DNA of 64,000 bases from Companilactobacillus kimchii DSM 13961 = JCM 10707 (lineage in GTDB: Bacteria; Bacillota; Bacilli; Lactobacillales; Lactobacillaceae), in assembly GCF_001435445.1 (NCBI RefSeq), contig NZ_AZDH01000004.1, positions 1 through 64,000 on the forward strand, given 5' to 3'. Shown piece by piece: positions 15,840 to 24,929 of the stretch. The notes under the pieces are model-generated. The model was not told where the DNA came from and did not search any database. It was given only the letters and a program-made list of their open reading frames with translations. Position 1 is the stretch's first letter; each line of letters opens with the position of its first letter. The translations under genes were made by a program, and so were the position numbers.

Positions 15840-16613
15840 TTATTTAGGGTCAAGCGATTCACGCAACTTGTACAATTTTGCAGGGCGACCACTCTTACCA
15901 TGTTCAGTTCCAATTTCAACAAAAAGATGTGTATGGGTCTTACGAAAATTAGAATTATCAATGGTTTGATAGGGTTGTTTCCAAAATGTTGAGTAGACCT
16001 CACGTGCTTCTTTGAGGGTGAAATCATCACCTAAAATCAAAAGGATTGTGGGTAAATAATTCAAACGATTTGTAATTCTTTGAAAAGCGTTACGCAAAAT
16101 CAAAGCATGATCGGCGCTAAGATGCTTGTCATCATTGTATTCTGCTAGATGTTCATAAAAATCTTTATCGGATACTTTTTCACTTAAAGTTTTGAAAGTT
16201 AAATTATTATGTTCCAATAAGAAACAGTCTTGATCGTAATTAACATTGAACCATGCAACTTCTTTCGCTCCATAACCAGCTGTTAGTTCAGGCATATAAG
16301 GCAAGTAAGTCATGTAACTTAAGGCAATTTCGCGGTCTTGTACTGTACGGTTAACATTACTGAAAGTGGCTAATTGTTCAGTATAAAAGTTAGGCAATTG
16401 AATACCAATTTTTTCATTGATCAATCGTAAAGAGGCTTCCTCAGCATCTTCATTGGCACGTAGCATTGTTGTAGGCAAGCCCCATTTGTCAACATTAGGT
16501 CCGAGAGAATTTTTAACTAGGAGAATTAATACTTTATTATTAGTAGTATCGAAACTCCAGATGATATTAACGACACTGATTTTTAATTGATCGTCGGTTG
16601 CTGTATCTGTCAT
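15840..16613 (-). CDS. nrtR: NrtR-type regulator (Nudix domain plus winged helix)
   Basis: The 257-residue protein has an N-terminal Nudix-like domain (about 12-150; VDKWGLPTTMLRANEDAEEASLRLINEKIGI occupies the Nudix-box position but lacks the full REExxEE catalytic set) and a C-terminal winged helix (about 165-250; FTLKEAREVYSTFWKQPYQTIDNSNFRK, HGKSGRPAKLYKL). This is the exact layout of NrtR, the ADP-ribose-sensing repressor of NAD biosynthesis. Loss of catalytic Nudix residues fits a pure sensor. The next gene on the strand is niaP, its typical target. Confidence 0.9.
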   Translation of the reverse strand: MTDTATDDQLKISVVNIIWSFDTTNNKVLILLVKNSLGPNVDKWGLPTTMLRANEDAEEASLRLINEKIGIQLPNFYTEQLATFSNVNRTVQDREIALSYMTYLPYMPELTAGYGAKEVAWFNVNYDQDCFLLEHNNLTFKTLSEKVSDKDFYEHLAEYNDDKHLSADHALILRNAFQRITNRLNYLPTILLILGDDFTLKEAREVYSTFWKQPYQTIDNSNFRKTHTHLFVEIGTEHGKSGRPAKLYKLRESLDPK

Positions 16614-16845
16614 ACTATTGACTCCATTCTAGATATGCCCTCATTATAATTTACTTGTTGTACAGTTCCAACGTTTTGACGAGTTTATTCTTGTTTATTT
16701 ATCCAAAAAAATATATAACGTACGCAGAGATTGAAAGAGGTCTCTATGTGATGGATATTCTCCAATTCAGCAGAGTCCAATTGATCCACCACATTAAGGC
16801 TCTGCTTCATAGCGACCAACAGTCGTTTATGAGGGGGAAAATATT
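16614..16845 (+). promoter_or_regulatory. Intergenic region and leader of the WxL gene
   Basis: The region contains the minus-strand promoter area of nrtR (TATAAT-like box near 16648) and the plus-strand leader of the surface protein. A pair AGCAGAG (16769-16775) / CTCTGCT (16800-16806) can form a hairpin in the leader. GAGGGGG precedes the ATG at 16846. A short open frame here has no ribosome site and is not called. Confidence 0.35.
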
Positions 16846-17427
16846 ATGAAAAAACTCGTAAGAAATAGCATGCTAGTAGGGGCAGCTGTTTTAGGAATTG
16901 GTTCATTGGGTGCAGTTGCTCAAGCAGCAACGACACCAGTTACAAGTACGGCTACGGCTGACATAACGCCTGGAACGATTACTTTAAGTTCGGCCCCTGG
17001 TTTCCAATTTGGTACAGTAGCAGCTTCAGCAAACGATATTTCGTATACATCAACTTCCACATCGGGAGTCTTAGATATTGCTGATGCTGGTACCGGTACT
17101 GGATATACTGTAACTGTTGCAGCATCACCATTCACGGCAACAGGCGGTGCGGCTTTAAAGAATGCACAACTAATATTAGATAATAAAGAAGCAACTCCTA
17201 TTAAGGCGGATGATGCTGATAATGTATCAACACCTCCAACACTTGTTGCAAATCTTACACTATCAAGCTCACCAGTAACTGTTCTTAGTGCTGCAGCTGG
17301 TAGTGGTGTAGGTGCTTATACTGGAACATATGGTGCTACTGATGCTTCACTTAAGGTCCCAGCTGGTAATATTGGCGGATCCTACAGTTCAACATTAACA
17401 TGGACATTAGCTAATGCACCTGCTTAA
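16846..17427 (+). CDS. WxL-domain cell-surface protein
   Basis: The 193-residue protein has a signal peptide ending AVAQA-A, then a Ser/Thr/Ala-rich body. The C-terminal end YSSTLTWTLANAPA is the distal WxL motif (tryptophan at residue 186), which anchors such proteins non-covalently to the Gram-positive wall. At the proximal WxL position the segment TGYTVTVAASPFTATGGAALKNAQL fits the family, but tyrosine (residue 87) replaces the usual tryptophan. It is directly followed, across a hairpin, by a DUF916/DUF3324 partner, the standard WxL cluster arrangement. Confidence 0.9.
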   Translation: MKKLVRNSMLVGAAVLGIGSLGAVAQAATTPVTSTATADITPGTITLSSAPGFQFGTVAASANDISYTSTSTSGVLDIADAGTGTGYTVTVAASPFTATGGAALKNAQLILDNKEATPIKADDADNVSTPPTLVANLTLSSSPVTVLSAAAGSGVGAYTGTYGATDASLKVPAGNIGGSYSSTLTWTLANAPA

Positions 17428-17438
17428 ATATAAAAATT

Positions 17439-17477
17439 GAGGGCTTGTAACTTAATTGTTGCATGCTCTCTTTTTTT
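17439..17477 (+). terminator. Hairpin terminator between the WxL and DUF916 genes
   Basis: A 13-base stem with one mismatch and two G-T pairs (17439-17451 with 17458-17470) precedes seven T. The downstream gene's ribosome site follows 4 bases later, so read-through probably feeds the second gene at lower level. Confidence 0.75.
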
Positions 17478-17494
17478 CTTCGGGAGATGATATT

Positions 17495-18553
17495 TTGAAG
17501 AAGCGTATTTGGATTTTTATGCTGTTTTTAATTAGTGTCATAACCTTTGGCTGCTTGGGTACCCAGAATGTTTTAGCCGCTACCTCAGAAGCTCAACCAG
17601 CAGTGACTTATAATATTGTGCCAGAACTTTCAAATGATCAGATAGATAAAAAAGTTGGTTATTTTGATTTGAAAGTGACGCCAAATCAAAAGTTACAAGC
17701 TAAATTTAGGATTAACAATAACGATACTAAAACGCATACTTATACTGTAATGGTGAACCGCGCATCGACTGATACCAATGGGGTAATAGTCTATAACGAA
17801 CATAATGTTAAAGCTGATTCATCTTTGAAATACGATATTGAAAAATTAGTTACATATCCTAAGAGCGTCACCGTTGATGCAAAATCCTCAAAAGAGGTAG
17901 TCATCGATATTAATGCTCCTAAAGGAAATTTTGATGGCGTATTGTTAGGTGGTATCTTTATCGAACAGGATAATCAAGTCAGCAAGAGTAATGCTAAAGG
18001 TGTAACGCTGAAAAATAAGTATAATTATGTTTTAGGGCTACAGTTAAGACAAAGTACTGCTACAGTTGAGCCAAATTTGAAGTTGGTCAGAGCATATGAA
18101 GATACTAAAAATGGTCAGATTACAGTCAACGCACTATTAGATAATGATGTGCCAAGATTGGAAGAAAAAGTTGATATTAAGGCAAAGGTAACATCAGAAA
18201 ATAATAGTAAGGATGTTATCTTACAATCGGAAAAATCAAATATGTCGATTGCTCCGAATAGTTACTTTGCTTATCCAACCAATGTTAATACTGTTATTGG
18301 TACTAACAAAGATAAGAGGTTAAAGCCAGGTACTTATATGCTGTATTTGAATGTGAAGGCTAATGATGGTCAAAATACTTGGAAACTCCAACGTAAATTT
18401 ACGGTTACTGGTAAGCAAAGTCGTGAAATCAATAAGAAGACACCAGTTAAAAATAGTCATGCTAAATCCAATATGGCTATTATCGAAACAGTTGCTGCAA
18501 TTATAGTGGTTGCTGGATTAGGTGTTTGGTATTATAAGAAACACAGGAAGTAG
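17495..18553 (+). CDS. WxL-associated surface protein, DUF916 and DUF3324 domains
   Basis: I choose the TTG at 17495 (GGGAG ten bases upstream), giving 352 residues. A signal peptide ends in VLAATS; a DUF916 peptidoglycan-binding domain follows (about 40-150; VGYFDLKVTPNQKLQAKFRINN), then DUF3324 (about 155-300), one C-terminal membrane helix (about 320-342) and a positive tail YKKHRK. This is the membrane-anchored partner that binds WxL proteins. The cluster is minimal, with a single WxL protein and a single partner. Confidence 0.9.
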   Translation: MKKRIWIFMLFLISVITFGCLGTQNVLAATSEAQPAVTYNIVPELSNDQIDKKVGYFDLKVTPNQKLQAKFRINNNDTKTHTYTVMVNRASTDTNGVIVYNEHNVKADSSLKYDIEKLVTYPKSVTVDAKSSKEVVIDINAPKGNFDGVLLGGIFIEQDNQVSKSNAKGVTLKNKYNYVLGLQLRQSTATVEPNLKLVRAYEDTKNGQITVNALLDNDVPRLEEKVDIKAKVTSENNSKDVILQSEKSNMSIAPNSYFAYPTNVNTVIGTNKDKRLKPGTYMLYLNVKANDGQNTWKLQRKFTVTGKQSREINKKTPVKNSHAKSNMAIIETVAAIIVVAGLGVWYYKKHRK

Positions 18554-18563
18554 AATATCTTAA

Positions 18564-18613
18564 AAATAAAGGACCCAATAACCCAAATGAGTTATTAGAT
18601 CCTTTATTTTTTT
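18564..18613. terminator. Bidirectional terminator
   Basis: Stem AAATAAAGGA / TCCTTTATTT with a paired inner part, flanked by A- and T-runs, between two converging genes. Confidence 0.85.
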
Positions 18614-18631
18614 CTTGTTTTTTGTATTTGG

Positions 18632-18943
18632 CTAAAATACATTAATTAGAACTGTACCTGAGACGACTAAGAATAGCCCGGCAATTGAGTAAATTGATAG
18701 TGTTTCATGGTAGAAAACAATACCAGCAATAGTGACTAGAATTAGGCCAACGCTACCCCATGTAGCGTATGTAAGACTAAGTGGTAGTCTTTTAAGGACG
18801 TGGGAAAGAACAAAGAGACATATAAAATATGACATTAAAGTTCCCACTGTAGGTAAGAGGTTGGTAAAGCCATCTGTTTTCTTCAAAAGTGAAGTTCCCA
18901 AAACTTCAAAACCGATGGAGACCAACAATAGTAAGTAGTTCAT
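18632..18943 (-). CDS. Small multidrug resistance (SMR) family transporter
   Basis: I place the start at the ATG seven bases after GAGGA, giving 103 residues, the usual SMR length; the longer frame adds 21 residues without need. Four membrane helices, the invariant early glutamate in VSIGFEVLGTSLLKKT, and TYATWGSVGLILVTIAGIVFYHE mark the EmrE/QacE family. Such proteins export cationic toxic compounds or guanidinium by proton antiport as dimers. Only one SMR gene is present, suggesting a homodimer. Confidence 0.92.
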   Translation of the reverse strand: MNYLLLLVSIGFEVLGTSLLKKTDGFTNLLPTVGTLMSYFICLFVLSHVLKRLPLSLTYATWGSVGLILVTIAGIVFYHETLSIYSIAGLFLVVSGTVLINVF

Positions 18944-19111
18944 AAGCATTTCCTCATTCGAAATTTCTTTCAATATCATACACGAATTTAAACAAAAAAA
19001 CACCAATTATTTTTAAAAATAGAAAAAATTTTTTCACAAATTCTAATACAAATGAAAAGGTTTACAAATGTCGATATTGTGATAATCTGAACTAGAAAGC
19101 GAGGGATTGTA

Positions 19112-20302
19112 ATGGCAGATTATAAATTTTTGAAACCATACACGTTTGAGAAGAAGGGTATTACGGTAAAAAATCGTATTGTTATTCCACCAATGACCGA
19201 GGAAATGAGTTTTTCAAATGGTGAAGTAACATCAGATGAATTACGTTATTATCATATGCACAGCGGTGGTGCTGGGATATTTGTGACTGCTGTTGCCAAT
19301 GTTAATGCGCTGGGCAAAGGCTTTGAAGGTGAACTTAGTGCCGAGGATGATAAGTTCATACCTAGTTTAAGAAAATTGGCTTCAGCTATGCATGTGAATG
19401 GCACCAAGGCAATTTTACAAATATTTAGTGCTGGTCGTATGTCTTCAACTGCTATTTTAAGAGGGCAACAACCAGTCAGTGCTAGTGCCGTCAAAGCAAC
19501 GAGAGATAATTCAGAAGTACCACGTGAATTAACGGAAGAAGAAATTGAACAAACAATTAAGGATTTTGGCCAAGCCACAAGACGTGCAATTGAAGCAGGG
19601 TTTGATGGGGTCGAAATTCATGGCGCTAATACATATTTGATTCAACAATTTTTCTCACCACATTCTAATCGTCGAACTGATAAATGGGGTGGTTCAGTTG
19701 AAAAGAGAATGACCTTCCCATTGGCAGTGGTTGATGAAGTAGAAAGCATTATTGAAAAATATGCTGATAGACCATTTTTGATGGGTTACCGTATTTCTCC
19801 AGAAGAAATCGAAGATCCAGGCATCAGATTTGAAGATACATTGGAATTGGTTGATGCCCTGAAGGAGAAGCCACTCGATTACCTTCACGTTTCAATGGGA
19901 GATGTTTGGAGGAAATCGCTTAATGATAAATCCGTTACTACACCATTGAATCTAACTATTAAAAAGCATATTGGCGACTTACCATTGATTGGTGTCGGCG
20001 ATATTCAAACACCCGCTGACGCTGAAAAGGTTGTCGACGAAGGTTTAGACTTTGCGGCTATTGGTCGTGAGAGTTTACGTGAACCACATTGGGTTCAAAA
20101 AGTTATTGCTGGTGATGAAGATGCTATTCGTTACACTATTGCTCCAGCAGATCATGAAGAGCTAGGTCTCTATGGTACTTTCTGGGACTTTTTAATTACA
20201 GCTTTTCATTCAGGCTTGCAATTGAGCAGTGAACCACATACAGAAGAGAATCGTAAAGAGTTTAGTGGTATCTTGGATCACATATTTGGTGGTGGAAAAT
20301 AA
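19112..20302 (+). CDS. Old-yellow-enzyme family NADH:flavin oxidoreductase
   Basis: The 396-residue protein is an FMN-dependent TIM barrel: VKNRIVIPPMTEEMS at the start, GFDGVEIHGANTYLIQQFFSPHSNRRTDKWGGS (substrate-binding H-x-A-N and the S-P-x-x-N-x-R-x-D-x-[YW]-G-G signature), and IGVGDIQTPADAEKVVDEGLDFAAIGRE for the phosphate site. Such enzymes reduce activated C=C bonds or nitro groups with NAD(P)H. It lacks the C-terminal FeS/FAD extension of 2,4-dienoyl-CoA reductases. GCGAGGG precedes the ATG, and a hairpin terminator follows. Confidence 0.93.
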   Translation: MADYKFLKPYTFEKKGITVKNRIVIPPMTEEMSFSNGEVTSDELRYYHMHSGGAGIFVTAVANVNALGKGFEGELSAEDDKFIPSLRKLASAMHVNGTKAILQIFSAGRMSSTAILRGQQPVSASAVKATRDNSEVPRELTEEEIEQTIKDFGQATRRAIEAGFDGVEIHGANTYLIQQFFSPHSNRRTDKWGGSVEKRMTFPLAVVDEVESIIEKYADRPFLMGYRISPEEIEDPGIRFEDTLELVDALKEKPLDYLHVSMGDVWRKSLNDKSVTTPLNLTIKKHIGDLPLIGVGDIQTPADAEKVVDEGLDFAAIGRESLREPHWVQKVIAGDEDAIRYTIAPADHEELGLYGTFWDFLITAFHSGLQLSSEPHTEENRKEFSGILDHIFGGGK

Positions 20303-20309
20303 AACCTAG

Positions 20310-20336
20310 AGCTGTCCGAAAGGATGGCTTTTTTTA
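20310..20336 (+). terminator. Terminator of the flavin oxidoreductase gene
   Basis: Stem AGCTGTCC / GGATGGCT (two G-T pairs, GAAA loop) with seven T. Confidence 0.8.
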
Positions 20337-20442
20337 TAAAAAAATTCTAATAAAAAGTTATATCAAACAGCTAATTGACAGTAATAGGGACCTATATTAA
20401 TTTTGTTAGTAAATATTTAATTGTTATAGGGGATTGCTAAAC

Positions 20443-21141
20443 TTGTTTGAGAATGATTGGAAATTATTTAAACTGCAATTAAAAATGATTATGCAAGAAA
20501 AGATTGTTTTCTTTTATACCTTAATAGTGCCAATAATTATAGCTTTTTTGAACAATAATCTTAATTTTCGGGGAAATGAAGTTTTGTATATTTATTGGGC
20601 ATATATTGTTGTAACGACGGTCTTGAATGGCTTTCTAATGAATCTAATTCGAGTCCGAGAAAGTGGCTTTTTTAGGCGACCGTCAAATTTGATTGATTCT
20701 AATTTTTCGATTTTGTTTACAGCATTTTTTGTTCAATTGTTTGTCATTCAAATACAGATCTTTATTTTTAATTTGGTGATCGATTGTTTTATTACGCCAG
20801 TGTCACCATATACGTTCTTATATGGATTCTTAGTTTCATTTTTAACAACAATTATTAGTATTTCGATGATGTCCTTACTACTACTATTTAAATGTAAGCA
20901 AAGAACCTTCTATATGATTATAAATTTGTTTCTATTCGGTGGTTTACTATTATTGAGTGCTCGTCCAGAAGGAGTATGGAATTATATTCTGACAATGATC
21001 AATCCTTTTCAATTTATTTATGCACTTTATTCAGTACCGTGTATCATTAATTCCTTCAGTTTGATTTTAGGAGCATTTACTATTTGTTATATGTTAATCG
21101 GAATTATTGTTTTAAGTCGTTTAACTAAAAAAGATGATTAA
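20443..21141 (+). CDS. Orphan ABC-2 type permease
   Basis: The start is probably the TTG at 20443, ten bases after GGGG (a TTG nine bases earlier is in frame but too near the ribosome site), giving 232 residues. Six hydrophobic segments and an ABC-2-like layout are seen: cytoplasmic N-terminal helix, VRESGFFRRPSNLI loop after helix 2, and LTMINPFQFIYALYSV near the end. No ATPase gene lies next to it, which is unusual. It may use an ATPase encoded elsewhere or be a remnant of a larger exporter. Confidence 0.7.
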   Translation: MFENDWKLFKLQLKMIMQEKIVFFYTLIVPIIIAFLNNNLNFRGNEVLYIYWAYIVVTTVLNGFLMNLIRVRESGFFRRPSNLIDSNFSILFTAFFVQLFVIQIQIFIFNLVIDCFITPVSPYTFLYGFLVSFLTTIISISMMSLLLLFKCKQRTFYMIINLFLFGGLLLLSARPEGVWNYILTMINPFQFIYALYSVPCIINSFSLILGAFTICYMLIGIIVLSRLTKKDD

Positions 21142-21157
21142 CTCATTTTAAAATAAA

Positions 21158-21198
21158 ATATTCCATATCTCTTAAAAAGGAGATATGGAATATTTTTT
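21158..21198 (+). terminator. Strong terminator after the permease gene
   Basis: Perfect 14-base arms (ATATTCCATATCTC / GAGATATGGAATAT) with a T-run. Confidence 0.92.
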
Positions 21199-21645
21199 GT
21201 TCGACCATTATAGATGGAATTCCAGCAAATAATGTATTGTATTGAGTTCATTTATAAAGGAAATTGTTGGTGAAGCAAAAGTATTTGAATTTGAAAAAAT
21301 CTAACTGATATGGCATCAAGAATCTTTTTACAATATCCAGTCGTTGTTAGGAATATCAGGACGATTACGTTAGCCGTTCTAATTATATTAATAGAAATTC
21401 TTCCAAACATGATTTTAAGGAAAAATATATTCTTCCCAACTATTCTTCATTCAGATTTGGATGTTCTTTTGTTGCTATCAACTATTTGGAATTGATTTAA
21501 GAAAATACCATTAGTATTGTTAATCTTTTTAATTATATACAGGAAGCAATAAATATTTCAAAATCAAATAAACTTTGCCAATAAAAGGATATAACATATA
21601 AATATATGAATTGATTTTTAATTCTAATACTGGGGGAATCAAAAA
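21199..21645. other. Intergenic region without a recognisable gene
   Basis: About 450 bases of AT-rich DNA. Short open frames exist on both strands (the longest is 61 codons from 21310, hydrophobic), but none has a ribosome site or a family I recognise, and the other frames are broken by stops. It may be decayed coding DNA. The promoter of the following activator gene should lie near its end. Confidence 0.4.
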
Positions 21646-24417
21646 ATGCAAAACGATATATTAGAATACTTAGAAAATGAAACAGCCTTTATTAATTTAG
21701 ATGATATTAGTAGTATCTTTACAGCCAAGGATATTGCTAAGAAATTTAGTATAAAAAGAAATACAGCAAGCCATTATTTAAATGAATTAAATAAAAGTGG
21801 AGTTTTAGTGAAAATTGAATCACGTCCAGTCTATTATTTTGATAGAAAAGTATTCGAATCACAAAATTTTGCACTGGATAAGAATATTTATAAGTCTATT
21901 GAATCCCTAAAAAACGAAAAACCTATGATTCTTAATAAAAATAATCTTTTTTCGATGTTAATTGGGCATGACAAGAGTCTAAAACCTGTTATTGAACAAA
22001 TAGAATCAGCATTATACTATCCAGATAATGGGTTGCCTGTAATATTGACGGGGGAGAGTGGAACTGGAAAAACATATATGGTTCATCTAATTTATCAGTA
22101 TTGTTTAAATAATGGATTGATTGATGACGATGCTCCTTTTATTTCTGTCAATTGTGCACAATATGCTAACAATCCTGAACTTCTTACTAGTAATCTATTC
22201 GGATATGTAAAAGGAGCTTTCACTGGTGCTACAGAGGATAAAAAAGGAGCGTTCGAAAGCGCCGATAGAGGGATACTATTTTTAGATGAAGTGCACCGTT
22301 TGAACTCCGAAGGACAAGAAAAATTATTCACTTTTCTAGATCAAGGTATTATCTATAGAGTCGGAGACACTAATAGTCCTATAAAATTAAAAATAAGATT
22401 ATTTTTTGCTACAACTGAAAGTTTGAGTGGTGACTTTTTAACAACCTTTGTTAGGAGAATCCCAATCCAGATCAGCCTTCCCTCCCTTAGTGACCGTAGT
22501 AGGGATGAAAGACTTGAACTTATATATTCATTTTTCTTAAATGAACAAAGGAAAATAAAAAAAGAGATTACTGTGACTGGTCAAACTCTTAATTTGTTAT
22601 TGAATCAATCTTATGGGGGAAATATTGGCGAACTAAAAAGCAATATCAAGGTAACTACCGCTAGAGCAATCTCAAAACAAATAAAAAGCGAAATTATCGA
22701 TATCAGTATTTATTCACTGCCAAAAAGAGTTTTAATGGATGCTGATAATACAGGAGAATTGTCCAAGCAAGATTCAATTCATTTGACTAGCGATACTGAA
22801 TTAGAGGATTTGTTAGTTGAACAAAGACCCCAACAGGAAAGAATTATCAAGTCTTATGAGAGAATAATACAAATATTTCAAAGAAATAATCAATCATTAG
22901 AGCATGCGATTAATGAAATTAAGGAAGAAGTCGAGACGCTCTTTGAATTTTTAATATTTGAAACTAATTTTAAGGAAAATCATGAGCCATTAACATATTT
23001 GACAAAATATACGAGAAATATTTTAAATCAGATGGAATCCTCCTACCAGATACATTTTAACGGTAATAGCGTAAATGCAATAAGTTATTATATATTCCAA
23101 AGAATCAATTGTAATTGGACGATAGAAGATGATGGAATCAAAGAAATAATCATTAACCTAGAAGAACAGATCAAAAATACCTATCCAAATAGTTTTAATT
23201 ATGTAAAGAGAATTCTACAACTATGCAAGCCAAAAATGGATATAGATATTCAACCAATGGACATAATAGTATTGACTCTACATTTATCCAAAAATGAATG
23301 GAATAAAAAAGCGGGAATTCCTAAAGCAATAATTGTGGCTCACGGTTATGCAACTGCCAGCAGTATTGCTGATGTTGTAAACACTTTCCTAAAAAAAGAC
23401 TTATTTGAATCATTTGATATGCCAATAAGTATCTCGCCAAGAGAAATAGCAGATGAAATACTCGATTACAGTAAAAAAAATGATATTTCAAATGGATTAA
23501 TTATTTTGGTAGATATGGGATCTCTCAAAGATATTTATCAATATTTTCCAAGTCAAATAAAAGCACCAATTGTGATAATGAATAATGTAACGACGCCATT
23601 AGCTATAGCAGTTGGAGAGCAGATTCAAAAGAAACTTTCCTTAAAGAAGCAGGTTGAACAATCACTTAAACAAATAAAGATGGACTACAAAATTATTTAT
23701 CCAGATGTACATAGGGACAAAATGATTATAACTACGTGTCTAACGGGGATTGGTACTGCCACTAAAATATCTTCCCTCATAGAAAAAAGTTTACCTAGCT
23801 CAATTTCATTAAAAGTACTACCGTATGATTTTGCAGCTCTAAAGGATAAAGGGCAAGTTAAGACTCTTTTTTCAATGTATGATTGTTTAGGAATCATCGG
23901 TACTGATAATCCCATGATAGAAAAATTGCCATATATTTCTCTAGAAAATCTGATATCTGGAGAAGGAATAAATACACTGTGCTCGTGGGTTTCAAATTAC
24001 TTTACTCCAAAAAAATTGATGGAATTTAATGATAATATTATCCGTAATTTTTCTTTGGAAAAGGTTATGAATGTTGTTACGATTTTAGACACAGATAAAG
24101 TGGTTAAAGAAGTTGACGTATTTCTTAAAAAGATACAAGAAATAGGAGATTATCATCTAACTAATGCTAAAAAATTAGCTATATATATACACGTTAGTTG
24201 CTTAATAGAAAGATTAGTTAGAAATTCTCCCATAAAATATTATGGGGGGTATTCAGAATTAGAGAAGTGTCAAAAAGATAAGTTAAATAAAATAAAATTA
24301 GCATTTAGTGTCATAGAAAACGATTATAGTGTCAAAGTTCCAAAGCCCGAAATTGCATATGTTTATGATTTGATTTTTGGAAAGACTGACAGTTCAACAA
24401 AAGATGAAGACTTCTAA
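21646..24417 (+). CDS. LevR/GfrR-type sigma-54-dependent PTS activator
   Basis: The 923-residue protein has an N-terminal HTH (about 20-65), an AAA+ sigma-54 activator domain (about 95-345: Walker A GESGTGKT near 136, the sigma-54 contact loop GAFTGA near 190, Walker B ILFLDEVHRL), a first PRD domain (about 420-530), a mannose-type EIIA-like domain (histidine in VAHGYATA near 565), an EIIB-like segment (TCLTGIGTAT near 695) and a second PRD (about 810-915). This is the LevR design: PTS phosphorylation of its histidines tunes activity. It lies directly upstream of a PTS operon with a perfect -24/-12 promoter and surely activates it. It needs RpoN, encoded outside this window. Confidence 0.93.
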   Translation: MQNDILEYLENETAFINLDDISSIFTAKDIAKKFSIKRNTASHYLNELNKSGVLVKIESRPVYYFDRKVFESQNFALDKNIYKSIESLKNEKPMILNKNNLFSMLIGHDKSLKPVIEQIESALYYPDNGLPVILTGESGTGKTYMVHLIYQYCLNNGLIDDDAPFISVNCAQYANNPELLTSNLFGYVKGAFTGATEDKKGAFESADRGILFLDEVHRLNSEGQEKLFTFLDQGIIYRVGDTNSPIKLKIRLFFATTESLSGDFLTTFVRRIPIQISLPSLSDRSRDERLELIYSFFLNEQRKIKKEITVTGQTLNLLLNQSYGGNIGELKSNIKVTTARAISKQIKSEIIDISIYSLPKRVLMDADNTGELSKQDSIHLTSDTELEDLLVEQRPQQERIIKSYERIIQIFQRNNQSLEHAINEIKEEVETLFEFLIFETNFKENHEPLTYLTKYTRNILNQMESSYQIHFNGNSVNAISYYIFQRINCNWTIEDDGIKEIIINLEEQIKNTYPNSFNYVKRILQLCKPKMDIDIQPMDIIVLTLHLSKNEWNKKAGIPKAIIVAHGYATASSIADVVNTFLKKDLFESFDMPISISPREIADEILDYSKKNDISNGLIILVDMGSLKDIYQYFPSQIKAPIVIMNNVTTPLAIAVGEQIQKKLSLKKQVEQSLKQIKMDYKIIYPDVHRDKMIITTCLTGIGTATKISSLIEKSLPSSISLKVLPYDFAALKDKGQVKTLFSMYDCLGIIGTDNPMIEKLPYISLENLISGEGINTLCSWVSNYFTPKKLMEFNDNIIRNFSLEKVMNVVTILDTDKVVKEVDVFLKKIQEIGDYHLTNAKKLAIYIHVSCLIERLVRNSPIKYYGGYSELEKCQKDKLNKIKLAFSVIENDYSVKVPKPEIAYVYDLIFGKTDSSTKDEDF

Positions 24418-24425
24418 AAAATATT

Positions 24426-24455
24426 AACGGCGTGCCATTAAGTTGGCACGCCGTT
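24426..24455. other. Perfect 12-bp-arm hairpin behind the activator gene
   Basis: The arms AACGGCGTGCCA (24426-24437) and TGGCACGCCGTT (24444-24455) are perfectly complementary around a six-base loop. It looks like a terminator for the activator gene but has only a short TTTGCTT tail, and its right arm is the -24 region of the sigma-54 promoter. Confidence 0.75.
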
Positions 24456-24459
24456 TGCT
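24444..24459 (+). promoter_or_regulatory. Sigma-54 (-24/-12) promoter of the PTS-deglycase operon
   Basis: TGGCAC-N5-TTGCT with exactly ten bases between the GG and GC dinucleotides matches the sigma-54 consensus TGGCACN5TTGCW at every position. It lies 33 bases before the EIIA start and behind a sigma-54 activator gene. Confidence 0.93.
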
Positions 24460-24491
24460 TATATAAAAGTGTAAAGGGGAGATGATCAAAT

Positions 24492-24911
24492 ATGGAAACG
24501 AGAATTGTATTGGCATCTCATGGCAAATTTGCTTCTGGTATCTTAAGTTCTTTGAAATTGCTTTATGGGAATACCGAGTCTGTAACCGCAATGGATTGCT
24601 ATATTGATCCAAAATATGATTTACAAAAAAATGTAAAGAAAGTGATAGATGAAAACAGTGATAATAGATTACTAGTAATTACGGATATTCTTGGTGGGAG
24701 TGTTAATAATGAATTTCTAAAATATATAAAAAAGTCTAATTTTTATCTAGTTTCTGGATTGAATCTCCCATTTCTTTTAGAACTTATGACACAAATAACG
24801 GAGACTAGTGATTTAGAATTACTGATAAAAAACGTTTTGGATAATTCAAAAGAATCAATCCAATTTTGTAATGAAAGTATAAAAAGAATTAATAAAGAAG
24901 AAGATTTTTAA
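24492..24911 (+). CDS. PTS mannose-family EIIA component
   Basis: The 139-residue protein starts RIVLASHGKFASGILSSL; histidine 10 is the expected phosphorylation site of mannose/fructose/sorbose-family EIIA domains. DILGGSVNNEF is the conserved D-x-x-G-G-S-x-x-N block. It is cytoplasmic, takes phosphate from HPr and passes it to the EIIB encoded next. First gene of the sigma-54 operon, with AAGGGGAGATG upstream of its ATG. Confidence 0.93.
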   Translation: METRIVLASHGKFASGILSSLKLLYGNTESVTAMDCYIDPKYDLQKNVKKVIDENSDNRLLVITDILGGSVNNEFLKYIKKSNFYLVSGLNLPFLLELMTQITETSDLELLIKNVLDNSKESIQFCNESIKRINKEEDF

Positions 24912-24929
24912 TTTGAGGAGGGAAAAATA

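Noticed and set aside
16655-16849. 64-codon frame before the WxL gene
   Set aside because: No ribosome site, no family, and it spans the promoter and leader of the surface protein.
21310-21495. 61-codon hydrophobic frame
   Set aside because: No ribosome site and no similarity I can name; neighbouring frames are full of stops. Kept only as unexplained intergenic DNA.
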